Origin: Streptomyces sp. NBC_01754
Lineage (GTDB): Bacteria > Actinomycetota > Actinomycetes > Streptomycetales > Streptomycetaceae
Length of the DNA stretch: 64,000 nt
Reading direction: 5' to 3'
NCBI RefSeq assembly: GCF_035918015.1
Contig: NZ_CP109132.1
Span: 558,001-622,000 of the forward strand
The notes under the pieces are model-generated. The model did not search any database. It had not been told where the DNA came from and worked only from the letters and a program-made list of their open reading frames with translations. This document shows, piece by piece, positions 15,814 to 24,175 of this stretch; within the stretch, counting starts at the first letter, position 1; every line of letters starts with the position of its first letter. Position numbers and translations under genes: made by a program.

Positions 15814-16506
15814 TCACGCCGGCGGCCGGGCGAGTTTGGCGGCCACGGCGTCGAGGACCCAGTCCAGGCCGGTCGCGAAGGATTCCTCGGCGTCCACGTC
15901 CGTGCCGTCGTACACGACCTTGGTCAGCACCGGGAAGCGGCCCGTGGCCAAGATTCTCGTCACCTGCGGGCCGGAGGCGCGCTGCCAGTCGTGCTTGGAC
16001 AGGCCCGTGGCGCGCTCGGCCCGCAGGTTCGTGATCTCGCGCCTGATCGCGCCGATGAAGTAGGCGCTGACGGTCTCCACGGCGCGCATGACGGTGTCGA
16101 CGTCGGCGAGGTCGTCGAGGGCGGCCAGCGTGGCCTCGGTCACGGCGAGGCCGTTGGGGCCCAGGGCCGGGCGGCCGCCGAGCAGATCGGCCAGCCATTC
16201 GTGCCGGAGAGCTGCCTGCCTGGTGCGGTGGGCGAGGGTGTGCAGCGCCTCCCGCCAGTCACCGGGCCGCACCTCGGGGAGGATCTCGGCCTGGACCTCG
16301 TCCACCATGAGGTCGAACAACTCCTCCTTGGTGGAGATGTATCCGTACAGCCGCATCGGGCCGGCGTCCAGCCGGGCGGCGACCTTGCGCAACGACACCG
16401 CCTTCAGCCCGCCCTCGTCGGCCAGCGCGATGGCGGCGGCGACGATCCGCTCCCGGTCGAGGGGCACGGGGCGAGCCGGGGGCTCCGGCCGGTCCCACAC
16501 GGTCAT
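15814..16506 (-). CDS. TetR-family regulator of the divergent flavin monooxygenase
   Basis: A 230-residue TetR-type repressor. The helix-turn-helix (IVAAAIALADEGGLKAVSLRKVAARLDAGPMRLYGYI) spans about residues 20-58 and the C-terminal ligand domain is the TetR_C_1 (tetracycline repressor-like) type. The start ATG at 16506 has AAGGACGG upstream. It is divergent from a Tet(X)-like monooxygenase, with only 50 nt between the starts and one short palindrome in that gap, so it very probably controls both genes. The inducing ligand is unknown; a polyketide or aromatic substrate of the monooxygenase is a reasonable guess. Confidence 0.9.
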   Translation of the reverse strand: MTVWDRPEPPARPVPLDRERIVAAAIALADEGGLKAVSLRKVAARLDAGPMRLYGYISTKEELFDLMVDEVQAEILPEVRPGDWREALHTLAHRTRQAALRHEWLADLLGGRPALGPNGLAVTEATLAALDDLADVDTVMRAVETVSAYFIGAIRREITNLRAERATGLSKHDWQRASGPQVTRILATGRFPVLTKVVYDGTDVDAEESFATGLDWVLDAVAAKLARPPA

Positions 16507-16518
16507 GGTCCACCGTCC

Positions 16519-16552
16519 TTGCGACGCGTCGTCATGGGGGAATACAGTGTAT
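16519..16552 (+). promoter_or_regulatory. Promoter with embedded TetR operator; leaderless transcript likely
   Basis: TTGCGA (16519-16524), 18 nt, then TACAGT (16543-16548) form a plausible promoter whose start point would fall at or next to the monooxygenase ATG (16557). No ribosome site precedes that ATG. The 11-bp inverted repeat ATACA-G-TGTAT (16542-16552) covers the -10 element and is the natural site for the divergent TetR protein. Confidence 0.55.
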
Positions 16553-16556
16553 CGAC

Positions 16557-17675
16557 ATGAGACATCGTATCGCAGTGGTCGGGGGCGGCCCTGCCGGCCT
16601 CACCTTCGCCCGCGTCCTGCACCGCCATGGCTACCCTGTCGCCGTCCTGGAACGCGACCCCGGCCCCGATGCCCGCCCCCCGGGCGGCACGCTGGACCTG
16701 CACGAAGGGCTGGGCCAAATCGCGCTGGACAAGGCGGGGCTGCTTGCGGAGTTCCAGGCGCTGTCCCGTCCCGAGGGCCAGGCCATGCGCATCCTGGACA
16801 CGGACGGGACCGTCCTGCGCGACTGGCGGCCTCGTCCAGATGACCGGGCCAATCCCGAGATCGACCGAGGGCAACTCCGCGACCTGCTGCTCGGCCCTCT
16901 CGACGTCCGGTGGGGGCGGGGCGTGACGCGGGTGGTGCCGGGGACCCGGGATGGCGCACTGGTCCATTTCGCGGACGGGCGACGGGAGACGTTCGACCTC
17001 GTGGTCGGGGCGGACGGCGCCTGGTCCCGCATCCGCCCGGCGGTCTCGTCGGTGACGCCGCACTACACCGGCGTCACCTATGTCGAGAGCTCCCTGGACG
17101 ACGTCGACACCCGCCACCCTGACCTCGCCCGGTTGACCGGCGACGGTTCCGTGGCTGTGTACGGCGTGAACCGAGCTCTCGTCGCCCAGCGCAACAGCGG
17201 CGGTCACGTCAAGGTGTACGCGCAGTTCCGCGCGCCGCTGGACTGGCACACGAGCCTGGACCAGGCCGACTCCGAGGCCGTGCGATCGAGTCTGCTCGCT
17301 CTGTTCGCCGGCTGGGCCGCTCCCGTCCTCGATCTCCTCCGCCACGGCACCTCCTTCGTCCACCGCCCCCTCTACGTCCTGCCCGTGTCCCACACCTGGA
17401 CCCACGTCCCGGGGGTGACGCTGTTGGGCGACGCCGCCCATCTGATGCCCCCGTTGGGGGCGGGCGCGAACCTCGCGATGCTGGAAGGCGCCGAACTCGC
17501 CGAGTCAGTCGCCACCGGCCCTGGAGATCTGGACGAGGCCGTCCGCGCCTTCGAGGAACAGATGTGGGCACGGGCCGGCAGGTGGGCGAAGATCACGACG
17601 GCCGGTCTGGAACGCCTCGTGAGCCCGGATCCCGCCGAGGCCCTCGCCCTCTTCGACCAAGTCCAGCCCTCCTGA
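16557..17675 (+). CDS. FAD-dependent monooxygenase, Tet(X)-like
   Basis: A 372-residue class A flavoprotein monooxygenase. The dinucleotide-binding motif VVGGGPAG spans residues 7-14, the family's PPGGTLDLHEGLGQ segment follows near 40-53, a DG motif (VVGADGAWSRIRP) is near 150-160 and the second FAD motif GDAAHLMPPLGAGANLAM near 285. The PGGTLDLHxxxGQ stretch is characteristic of Tet(X) and related polyketide hydroxylases. Such enzymes use NADPH and O2 to hydroxylate aromatic polyketides; Tet(X) inactivates tetracyclines. The TetR gene is divergent, giving a self-contained inducible detoxification or tailoring unit. The substrate here is not established. Confidence 0.9.
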   Translation: MRHRIAVVGGGPAGLTFARVLHRHGYPVAVLERDPGPDARPPGGTLDLHEGLGQIALDKAGLLAEFQALSRPEGQAMRILDTDGTVLRDWRPRPDDRANPEIDRGQLRDLLLGPLDVRWGRGVTRVVPGTRDGALVHFADGRRETFDLVVGADGAWSRIRPAVSSVTPHYTGVTYVESSLDDVDTRHPDLARLTGDGSVAVYGVNRALVAQRNSGGHVKVYAQFRAPLDWHTSLDQADSEAVRSSLLALFAGWAAPVLDLLRHGTSFVHRPLYVLPVSHTWTHVPGVTLLGDAAHLMPPLGAGANLAMLEGAELAESVATGPGDLDEAVRAFEEQMWARAGRWAKITTAGLERLVSPDPAEALALFDQVQPS

Positions 17676-17901
17676 CCACCGAGCACGGGAGCACCGGCAC
17701 GGGCGGCTCGCCCACGGCCTCCGGGACGGCACGACACCACCGCGGTCCCTTCCGGCGAACCGCCGTCGGGCGAACACACGGACGCCCGCCCGGAACGCAG
17801 CCCTCGGCCGGGCCCAGGGAGACTCACGGGACGTCATGTCGCACGGTCCCGCCGGCGCGGCTCCCGCACACGCCGCCGGGGGTCTCCGCGCGGGGTGCGC
17901 C

Positions 17902-20900
17902 CTACGGCTTCTCGCCGTCGTACAGCGCGGTCACCTCCTGACCGGTGAGTGCCTTGTCGTAGACCCGTACCTGGTCGACCGCTCCGTTCCAGAAGTCGGT
18001 GTTCCCGCCGGACCACTTGGCGCGGCCCACCGCGAGGGCGCCGGTGCTGACGTCGGCGGGTCCGGCCGCCTCGGTCGCCGCGAGCTCTCCGTCGACGTAC
18101 AACGTGATCCGGTCACCGCTGCGGACGCCGACGAGGTGGTACCAGCGGCCGAGTTCGGGCGTGACCTCGAGTCGGGCCCGGTGGGCGCCGGGAGTGGAGA
18201 AGGCGAACGCGCCCTGGCCGTACTGGAGGTAGAAGGGGTTCTCCTGGCGTCGGCCGTCCTGGCTGACGACCGTGGCGTAGTTGCCCGGGAGTGCGTCGAG
18301 CGACGCCCAGGCCGACACGGTGTAGTCACCGGTGGTGTCGAGTACCGGGCCGTCGGTCTGGGCGTACTGGCCCTCGCCGTCGAACCTGAGCGCCGAGCCC
18401 CGTACACCCGGTGTCCAGGAGGTGCCGGCGGACAGGGTCAGGTGCTCGCGGTTCGGACCGCTGTCGGCGGCCTTGGTGCCCCTGCCCTCGTCGAGGGACC
18501 AGGCGCCGCCGCCCTTGACGGTGTCGCGCCGGCCCGCGGCGGCACCGGCGGCGATGACCTCGCGGTTGATCTTCCGCACCTTGGCGGGATCGACCTTGAT
18601 CTCACGGCGGTCGTACGTCCAGAGGCCGTTGAGCTCGTTCTCCAGATCGGTGACCTGCGTGTAGATCGAGCCGGAGAGTTCGGCTCCGGCCGCCTCCAGG
18701 TAGTGCGTACGGGTGTTCTCGACGTACTTGGCGGTCAGGGCCGCCTTGTCCGCGACACCGCTGTAGATGGCGGTGGGCGCGCCCGGCCACATGTGTCCGG
18801 GCGTCCGCAGGGTGAAGCCGCCGTGTTCCCCGTCCATCGCGGCGCGCTTCTCGTCGGGGAAGGCCGGGTCGGTGTTGTTGTAGTCGTGGTGGTCGATGAT
18901 GTCGCCCTTGCCGGAGTCGCCCTTGGAGTTGCAGCAGTTGACACCGCTGTGGGCGCTGACCACCCGCGAGGGGTCGGCGGCCTGGACCTTCTCGGTGATC
19001 TTCCCGGTCTCGGTGCGGTCCCACTCGCCCCAGCCCTCGTTGAAGACGATCCAGGCTCCGATCGAGGGGTGGTTGTGCAGCTGCTCCATCATCTCCGCGC
19101 CCTCGTCGAGGAAGGCCTTCTGGCCCTTCTCGCCGGTGATGTCACCGGAGACGAAGTCCTGCCAGACCAGGAGTCCGAGCTTGTCGGCGTGGTGGTACCA
19201 GCGGGCCGGCTCGACCTTGATGTGCTTGCGCACGGAGTTGAAGCCGAGGTCCTTCTGCGCCTTCAGGTCGAAGACGAGGGCCGCGTCGCTGGGCGCCGTG
19301 TTCAGGCCGTCGGGGTAGAAGCCCTGGTCGAGCATGGCCAGGGAGAAGAACGGCTTCCCGTTGAGCACCAGCTTCTGGTAGCCGCCGACCTTGGCGACGC
19401 CGAAGGAGCGCATCCCGAAGTAGCTGCCGACGGTGTCCCTGGAGCGGCCGTCCTTGAGGGTGACCTCCAGGTCGTACAGGTACGGGTCGTCCGGGGTCCA
19501 CAGGTGCTGCTTCGCCACCGGCAGGCTCAGCTCCAGGTTGGCCGGGCCGGTGACCTTGCCGACGACCTTGCCCTTCTTGTCCCGGGCCACGGCGGTGATG
19601 CGGGAGGACTTCGAGGCGCCCTCGGAGTGGACGGTCAGGGCGAGCCGGCCCTTGCCGATGTCGGGCGTGGTCGTCAGGGAGTCCACGGCGGCGGGGGCGA
19701 CGGGCTCCATCCAGACCGTCTGCCAGATGCCGGACGAGGCGGTGTAGAAGATGCCGCCGGGGTTCGCGGACTGCTTGCCCGTGGGCTGGTCGGCTCCGGT
19801 GGTGTCGGTCACCGCGACCACGATCTCCTGGGTGCCGCCGCCCTTGAGCGCGTCGGTGATGTCGGCGCTGAAGGCGGTGTAGCCGCCGGTGTGCTCGGCG
19901 ACCTGCTTGCCGTTGACCCAGACCCTGGCCCGGTGGTCGACGGCACCGAAGTTGAGCTTGAGCCGGTCGCCGTCGCGCTTGCCGACCTTCCAGCTCTTGG
20001 GGACGGTGACGAGCTTGCGGTAGAACATGTGGTCTTCGTGGCGTTCGATCCCCGAGAGCTGCGACTCCACGGGGTAGGGCACGGTGATGCGCTCGTCGAG
20101 CCGCTCGCCGAAGACCGGCTTCTCGCCCTCCGTCGCCCCGGCGAACTCCCACGGCCCGTTGAGGTTCTGCCACCGGTCACGGACCTGCTGCGGTCGGGGG
20201 TACTCGGGCAGCGGCTTCTTGGCGTTCACCTTCTCGCCCCACGGGGTGAGCAGGCGCTGGGTGGAGCGGTTCTCGGCCCGGCGGGTGATCTCCGGGACCT
20301 TCCCGCCTCCCGCCTCGAGGCCGCCCTCGCCGTCGTACGCGAAGCGGACCCGCTGGTTTTTCTGGACGGCCGCGCCCAAGGTGACGATCAGCGTCTTGGA
20401 GTCGCGGGGTGCCCGGGTCACCGACTTCACCGGCATCGGCGTGGTGTCCGCCTCGACGGTGAGGTGGTCCGCCAGGCCCCGGATGTCACGGACCGGGCCG
20501 TCGAAGGTGGCGCGCAGCTTGCGTCCGTCCTCGGCGAGGCGCAGCCCGACGGGGTAGACCTCGAATCCGGCGGGCGGGGTGAACGCCGACTCGGGCACGA
20601 GCTGCTTGGCGAGCCCCGGGCTCGACCAACGCAGGAACATGTTGGCCCCGCCGGTGTCCTGGAACATCTCCAGCCTGAAGTCGTGCCGTTCGCCCGCCTT
20701 CAGTGTGAAGGGCGCGCTGGTCTGCTCGTTGTCCCAGTCCGGCTCCCAGTGGTCGATGACGGCCTTGCCGTCGATGAACAGCCGGAAGCCGTTGTCGCCG
20801 GTGGCGTAGAACGTGTAGTCCGCGGTCTCCGGTGCCTCGATCTGACCGGTCCAGCGGGCGGTGGTGTACTCGGTCCTGCCCGTGGTCGACTCGAACTCGC

Positions 20901-21177
20901 CGGTCAGCCCGGGGAAGTTGATGTCGGGGTCGAGCGCCACGCCGCCGAGCTCGGCGAAGTCGCGGGCGCCGGGCGCCGACATGGAGAAGTACTCGCCCTT
21001 CAGTCCGTGCACCTCGGTGGCGGGATTCTTGGCCCCGAAGGCCGACGAGGTGGCGCCCGCGGAGGTCGTGGCGGGGGCGGCGGAGGCCGGGACCAGGGTG
21101 GCCCCGACCGGCAGCAGCAGGGCCGCCGTACAGACAAGGGTTCTCAACAGGGTGCGGTGACGGGCTGGTTGTCGCAT
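17902..21177 (-). CDS. Secreted glycoside hydrolase family 2 protein with PA14 and LamG domains
   Basis: A 1091-residue secreted enzyme. A signal peptide (residues 1 to about 33) is followed by a PA14 domain (about 55-180; EAPETADYTFYATGDNGFRL), the GH2 sugar-binding, immunoglobulin-like and TIM-barrel domains, and a C-terminal LamG/concanavalin-like domain (about 930-1088). In the barrel the acid/base is E714 (FNEGWGEWD), and E784 (DGEHGG) is the best candidate nucleophile. GH2 covers beta-galactosidase, glucuronidase, mannosidase and relatives; the subfamily cannot be fixed. ATG 21177 is chosen because it opens a clear signal peptide and follows GAGGACG; longer frames lack one. It stands alone, with a TTTTC-N7-GAAAA repeat upstream. 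Confidence 0.92.
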   Translation of the reverse strand: MRQPARHRTLLRTLVCTAALLLPVGATLVPASAAPATTSAGATSSAFGAKNPATEVHGLKGEYFSMSAPGARDFAELGGVALDPDINFPGLTGEFESTTGRTEYTTARWTGQIEAPETADYTFYATGDNGFRLFIDGKAVIDHWEPDWDNEQTSAPFTLKAGERHDFRLEMFQDTGGANMFLRWSSPGLAKQLVPESAFTPPAGFEVYPVGLRLAEDGRKLRATFDGPVRDIRGLADHLTVEADTTPMPVKSVTRAPRDSKTLIVTLGAAVQKNQRVRFAYDGEGGLEAGGGKVPEITRRAENRSTQRLLTPWGEKVNAKKPLPEYPRPQQVRDRWQNLNGPWEFAGATEGEKPVFGERLDERITVPYPVESQLSGIERHEDHMFYRKLVTVPKSWKVGKRDGDRLKLNFGAVDHRARVWVNGKQVAEHTGGYTAFSADITDALKGGGTQEIVVAVTDTTGADQPTGKQSANPGGIFYTASSGIWQTVWMEPVAPAAVDSLTTTPDIGKGRLALTVHSEGASKSSRITAVARDKKGKVVGKVTGPANLELSLPVAKQHLWTPDDPYLYDLEVTLKDGRSRDTVGSYFGMRSFGVAKVGGYQKLVLNGKPFFSLAMLDQGFYPDGLNTAPSDAALVFDLKAQKDLGFNSVRKHIKVEPARWYHHADKLGLLVWQDFVSGDITGEKGQKAFLDEGAEMMEQLHNHPSIGAWIVFNEGWGEWDRTETGKITEKVQAADPSRVVSAHSGVNCCNSKGDSGKGDIIDHHDYNNTDPAFPDEKRAAMDGEHGGFTLRTPGHMWPGAPTAIYSGVADKAALTAKYVENTRTHYLEAAGAELSGSIYTQVTDLENELNGLWTYDRREIKVDPAKVRKINREVIAAGAAAGRRDTVKGGGAWSLDEGRGTKAADSGPNREHLTLSAGTSWTPGVRGSALRFDGEGQYAQTDGPVLDTTGDYTVSAWASLDALPGNYATVVSQDGRRQENPFYLQYGQGAFAFSTPGAHRARLEVTPELGRWYHLVGVRSGDRITLYVDGELAATEAAGPADVSTGALAVGRAKWSGGNTDFWNGAVDQVRVYDKALTGQEVTALYDGEKP

Positions 21178-21728
21178 CAAGGCGTCGTCCTCATCGAAGA
21201 AGCCGTAGTACCTCTGACCGCGAGGCACTGCACATAGTCGAACATTGAGCCACAGCCTCAAACACCTGACAACGGTCGTGCACAGAGAATTTTCAACGAT
21301 AGAAAACTGGCCGCCCCCCGACCTCCGGTCAGGGGACCCACTTCGGCACACCGGACGCCGGTGCGTGGACCACATACGTGCGCCGAGACCCGCGACCGGC
21401 CCCACCGGACCGCGACCGCGGCAGACCCGCAGGTCCGACGGTCCGGTCGAGGCAGGCCGGTCGGCGAAACCGCCGGCCGGCGAACTACCGCCGTGACCGG
21501 GACCGCCCTCTGCAGGACCACCCGCTCACGCATCCGCCGCCCCCGCCGATCTCGCCGACGTCGATGTACGGAAGTGTCGCGTCGGCCGCCGGGGGACGCC
21601 GATGGAGACACGTCACCCCCGGGGGTGCCCCAGCACGGCATACGAGCGGAGCGGCGCACCGAACGGGAGCGCGAGGGGTCCGGTGGGGGCGCGCACAGGC
21701 TCCACGACCCGTCAAGTGCCCCCGGACA
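21178..21728. other. Noncoding gap upstream of the GH2 gene
   Basis: About 550 nt without a convincing gene on either strand. The first 130 nt are less GC-rich and hold the likely GH2 promoter, including the 5-7-5 inverted repeat TTTTC-N7-GAAAA (21290-21306), a possible operator. I see nothing recognisable in 21310-21728. Confidence 0.5.
21290..21306. promoter_or_regulatory. Operator-like inverted repeat upstream of the GH2 gene
   Basis: TTTTC-aacgata-GAAAA, a 5-7-5 inverted repeat in an AT-rich island 113 bp upstream of the GH2 start. AT-rich symmetric sites in this genome are usually regulator sites; the cognate protein is not adjacent. Confidence 0.35.
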
Positions 21729-22070
21729 TCACAGGGTCGCCGCCGGATTCCGCTTCTCGCCGGGGGCCTCGGGCGTACCGACCGCGGTGCGCGTGCCGAC
21801 TCCGACCGCCCGCGCCGAGGCGTGCAGCGAGCGCAGGGCGAGCAGGAGGAAGCCGATGTCGTCGAGGTAGATCGGGTCCGGCAGCAGATCCACCGGGGAG
21901 ACGGTGTAGATCACCGCCGCCCACACCAGCGCCTTGTCACGGAGCGGGATCCCCGCGGCGGTGAGCAGCTTCCTGGCCCTGAGGACCCGGACGAGGAGGA
22001 CGGCGGCGGTGCCCGCCAGGAGCAGGACGACGAGCGCGCCGAGAAGAAGCCAGACCGTGGTGGTGTCCAT
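21729..22070 (-). CDS. DUF1232 (YkvA-like) membrane protein
   Basis: A 113-residue protein. A strongly hydrophobic N-terminal helix (VWLLLGALVVLLLAGTAAVLL) is followed by a DUF1232 domain with its hallmark ALVWAAVIYTVSPVDLLPDPI and YLDDIGFLLLAL. The SP(I/V)DLxPD motif defines the family. DUF1232 proteins are small membrane-associated proteins of unknown role. A short hydrophilic tail ends at 21729. The gene lies 42 nt downstream of the WhiB-like gene on the same strand and may share its transcript. Confidence 0.88.
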   Translation of the reverse strand: MDTTTVWLLLGALVVLLLAGTAAVLLVRVLRARKLLTAAGIPLRDKALVWAAVIYTVSPVDLLPDPIYLDDIGFLLLALRSLHASARAVGVGTRTAVGTPEAPGEKRNPAATL

Positions 22071-22112
22071 GGCCTCATCGTCCTCCCGTCCGGCCTCTGT
22101 GGCCCGTAGGTC

Positions 22113-22367
22113 TCATCCGTGACTCCTGGCCCGCCGGCGGGAGCGGCGCTTGAGGGCCCTGCGCTCCGTCTCGCCGAGGCCACCCCAGACGCCCGATTCC
22201 TGGCCGTTCTCCAGGGCCCACTCCAGGCACCGCTCCCGGACGGGACAGGCCCGGCAGACGGCCTTGGCCTCCTCGGCCTGCACCAGGGCGGGTCCGGTGG
22301 TGCCGATGGGGAAGAAGAGGTCGGGGTCCTCGTCGCGGCAGGCCGCGTGCGTTCGCCAGTTGTCCAT
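22113..22367 (-). CDS. WhiB-family iron-sulfur transcriptional regulator
   Basis: An 84-residue Wbl protein, actinomycete-specific. The four [4Fe-4S] ligands are C10, C38, C41 and C47 (CRACPVRERC). The turn motif GVWGGL is at 59-64 and the basic C-terminal tail RRALKRRSRRRARSHG is the DNA-contacting part. Wbl proteins bind the primary sigma factor and act as redox- or NO-responsive regulators of development, antibiotic production or resistance. Which of the Streptomyces Wbl proteins this corresponds to cannot be told from length and motif alone. DUF1232 follows 42 nt downstream. Confidence 0.95.
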   Translation of the reverse strand: MDNWRTHAACRDEDPDLFFPIGTTGPALVQAEEAKAVCRACPVRERCLEWALENGQESGVWGGLGETERRALKRRSRRRARSHG

Positions 22368-22544
22368 GGTCTCTCACTTCCTGTGTGCCGGGTCGTTCCG
22401 GACGTCGCACACAGTGCGGGTGACCGTCCTGGGGCGGCCGAAACCCACCGCCGCCCACCCTCTGAGGGGCTCCGGGTGGCCTGGGGGCTGCTCCGGGGGG
22501 CGGCGAACGCCCGGCCGGGTTGTGCCCTGCCGCCCCGTCCGGGC

Positions 22545-23393
22545 TCAGGACGCGGAGGGGCCGTAGGGAAGGGGTGCGCCGGGGGGTGGGGCGGCGGCGC
22601 ACGCGCCGTCCAGCCGGATGCGGTAGTCCATGACGGTGCCGGGGTCGTCGACGACGTCCGCCCGGGTTCCGGGTGTCTCCAGGACGGCACGGTCGCCGAT
22701 CTCCGGGACGGGGACGCGGAGCAGATACAGCGGCGGGACGGCGGTCATGGGGTGCGGCGGGGCGTCGAGGGGGACGATCTGGACGGTGAGGTGCGGGCGG
22801 TCCGCCGCTCCGGCCAGCACCTGCCGCTGTTCGGCCATCACTCCGGCGTCGCCGACCCGGGTGTGCAGCGCAGCGGCCGGAAGCAGGGCCCAGAGGGTGG
22901 CGCCGCGTTCCGCCAGGCGCCGCTGCCGCTCCCCGAGCAGCTCCACGCGTCGCTCGCGCCGGGCGGGGGTGTCCGCGGGATACCGCGTCCGGCAGAGGGC
23001 CTCCGCGTACGCCGGGGTGCGGAGCAGCTCGGGCACGAGCGAGGGGTGCCAGGTACGGACGAGGCTCGCGGAGGATTCGATGCCGATGGTCTCGTGCTGC
23101 CACGGCTCCATCGCGTCGCGCCAGTCGTGCCACCAGCCGGGCAGGTTCGCGGCGCTCAGCCCCGTCATGATCGGTTCGGCCTCGGCGGCGGGGACCTCGT
23201 AGCGGTCCAGCAGGACACGCACCTGGCGGGCGTCCAGTCCGGTTTCGGCGCGTTCGATGCGCCGTACGGTCGCCGGATGCGCGTCCAGGGCACGGGCTGC
23301 GGTCTGGAGGCTCACGCCGGCGCGTTCGCGCAGCATGCGCAGACGTGCGGCCAGGACACGGTGCTCGACCGTGGGGCCGGATCGGGGCCTCAT
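22545..23393 (-). CDS. XRE-family regulator with DUF5753 domain
   Basis: A 282-residue protein. The N-terminal XRE helix-turn-helix is at about residues 10-65 (LAARLRMLRERAGVSLQTAARALDAHPATVRRIERAETGL), followed by DUF5753 (about 95-270; ETIGIESSASLVRTWHPSLVPELLRTPAYAEAL). ATG 23393 has GGGAAGG 8 nt upstream. This architecture is found in many copies in Streptomyces and normally pairs with a small DUF397 protein and an AbaA-like or HATPase anti-sigma-like protein. Here only the HATPase partner is present, divergently at 23506, with a clear inverted repeat between. No DUF397 gene is seen nearby. Confidence 0.93.
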   Translation of the reverse strand: MRPRSGPTVEHRVLAARLRMLRERAGVSLQTAARALDAHPATVRRIERAETGLDARQVRVLLDRYEVPAAEAEPIMTGLSAANLPGWWHDWRDAMEPWQHETIGIESSASLVRTWHPSLVPELLRTPAYAEALCRTRYPADTPARRERRVELLGERQRRLAERGATLWALLPAAALHTRVGDAGVMAEQRQVLAGAADRPHLTVQIVPLDAPPHPMTAVPPLYLLRVPVPEIGDRAVLETPGTRADVVDDPGTVMDYRIRLDGACAAAPPPGAPLPYGPSAS

Positions 23394-23472
23394 GCGGGTG
23401 CCTTCCCGGTGGGTTCGGAATCGCCAGGCGCTCAAACACCGGAATCGGGAGCGTTCGAGCATTCTGTCACTT

Positions 23473-23490
23473 GCAAAGTATGCGCTTTGC
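23473..23490. promoter_or_regulatory. Operator-like inverted repeat between XRE and HATPase genes
   Basis: GCAAAG-tatgcg-CTTTGC, a perfect 6-6-6 inverted repeat 15 bp upstream of the HATPase start and 79 bp upstream of the XRE start. The likely binding site of the XRE regulator for control of both divergent genes. Confidence 0.55.
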
Positions 23491-23505
23491 ATCGAGAGTA
23501 CATAT

Positions 23506-24084
23506 ATGTCGGAAATAGCCACGTGTACTGGGTACGTCCCCGCGGACGCCGGCGGCCGGAGTGCACAGACCTGGTGGGTCCCCCACCTTCCTGAAGGCGT
23601 CCCCGAAGCACGGCACCGCGCCCAGGAGGCGATGCGGCACTGGGGGGAACCCGATGACCGCGTCGAGGCGGCCGCCCTGGTCGTGACCGAGCTGGTCACG
23701 AACGCGGTGCGGCACACCTCGGGGCGCCGGATCAGGTGCCGCCTCGTGCGGTCCGCCGCCGGGGTGCGCGTCTGCGTGTGGAACCGCGGACGGGCCCGCG
23801 TGCCCTCTCCGTCACACCACCCGGACGCCGCCGCCCCTCAGGGGCCCCGGGCCCCGCTCCCCCGCCGCCCGGAGGCGCACTCCGCCCGGACTGCCCGGAG
23901 CGAGGCGGCCGAGGGACCCGGACCGGTGGTCGTCGACGGCGCACAGGCCCCTCAGGACGGGGACGGCTTCGATCCGTCCTCGCTCGCGGAGGGCGGCCGG
24001 GGTCTGTTCCTGGTGGACGCGCTGGCGGCCCGCTGGGGGACGCGCACCAGCCTGTCCGGACGGCTGGTCTGGGCCGACCTCTGA
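23506..24084 (+). CDS. HATPase_c_2 anti-sigma-factor-like ATP-binding protein
   Basis: A 192-residue protein with the GHKL ATP-binding fold of RsbW/SpoIIAB-type serine kinases. The N-box is ALVVTELVTNAVRHT (about residues 58-72) and the G-box GGRGLFLVDALAARWG is near 165-180. Between them a long Pro/Ala/Arg-rich insert of about 60 residues (PSPSHHPDAAAPQ...) replaces the usual short loop. Proteins of this type either phosphorylate anti-sigma-antagonists or have lost kinase function. In Streptomyces they are typically encoded beside XRE-DUF5753 regulators, as here. The ribosome site (GAGAG) is weak. The insert is unusual. Confidence 0.85.
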   Translation: MSEIATCTGYVPADAGGRSAQTWWVPHLPEGVPEARHRAQEAMRHWGEPDDRVEAAALVVTELVTNAVRHTSGRRIRCRLVRSAAGVRVCVWNRGRARVPSPSHHPDAAAPQGPRAPLPRRPEAHSARTARSEAAEGPGPVVVDGAQAPQDGDGFDPSSLAEGGRGLFLVDALAARWGTRTSLSGRLVWADL

Positions 24085-24111
24085 GCGCAGGCCCGCGAAT
24101 CGGACGGATGA

Positions 24112-24171
24112 CCGCCGTCCGGCACCGGTCCACGAGGCGGAACGATCGCCGCCGTCCGGCACCGGCCCACG
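24112..24171. repeat. Direct repeat, 23 bp, in the gap between HATPase and rnhA genes
   Basis: CCGCCGTCCGGCACCGGYCCACG occurs at 24112-24134 and 24149-24171, one mismatch, 37-bp period. The gap between two convergent genes consists almost wholly of this duplication. Confidence 0.7.
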
Positions 24172-24175
24172 CGGA

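Noticed and set aside
17836..21237. Open frame of 1133 codons on the plus strand opposite the GH2 gene
   Set aside because: GC-rich codon bias leaves long open antisense frames. The minus-strand frame has a signal peptide, PA14, GH2 and LamG domains; the plus-strand one has only low-complexity Gly/Asp/Arg/Val composition.
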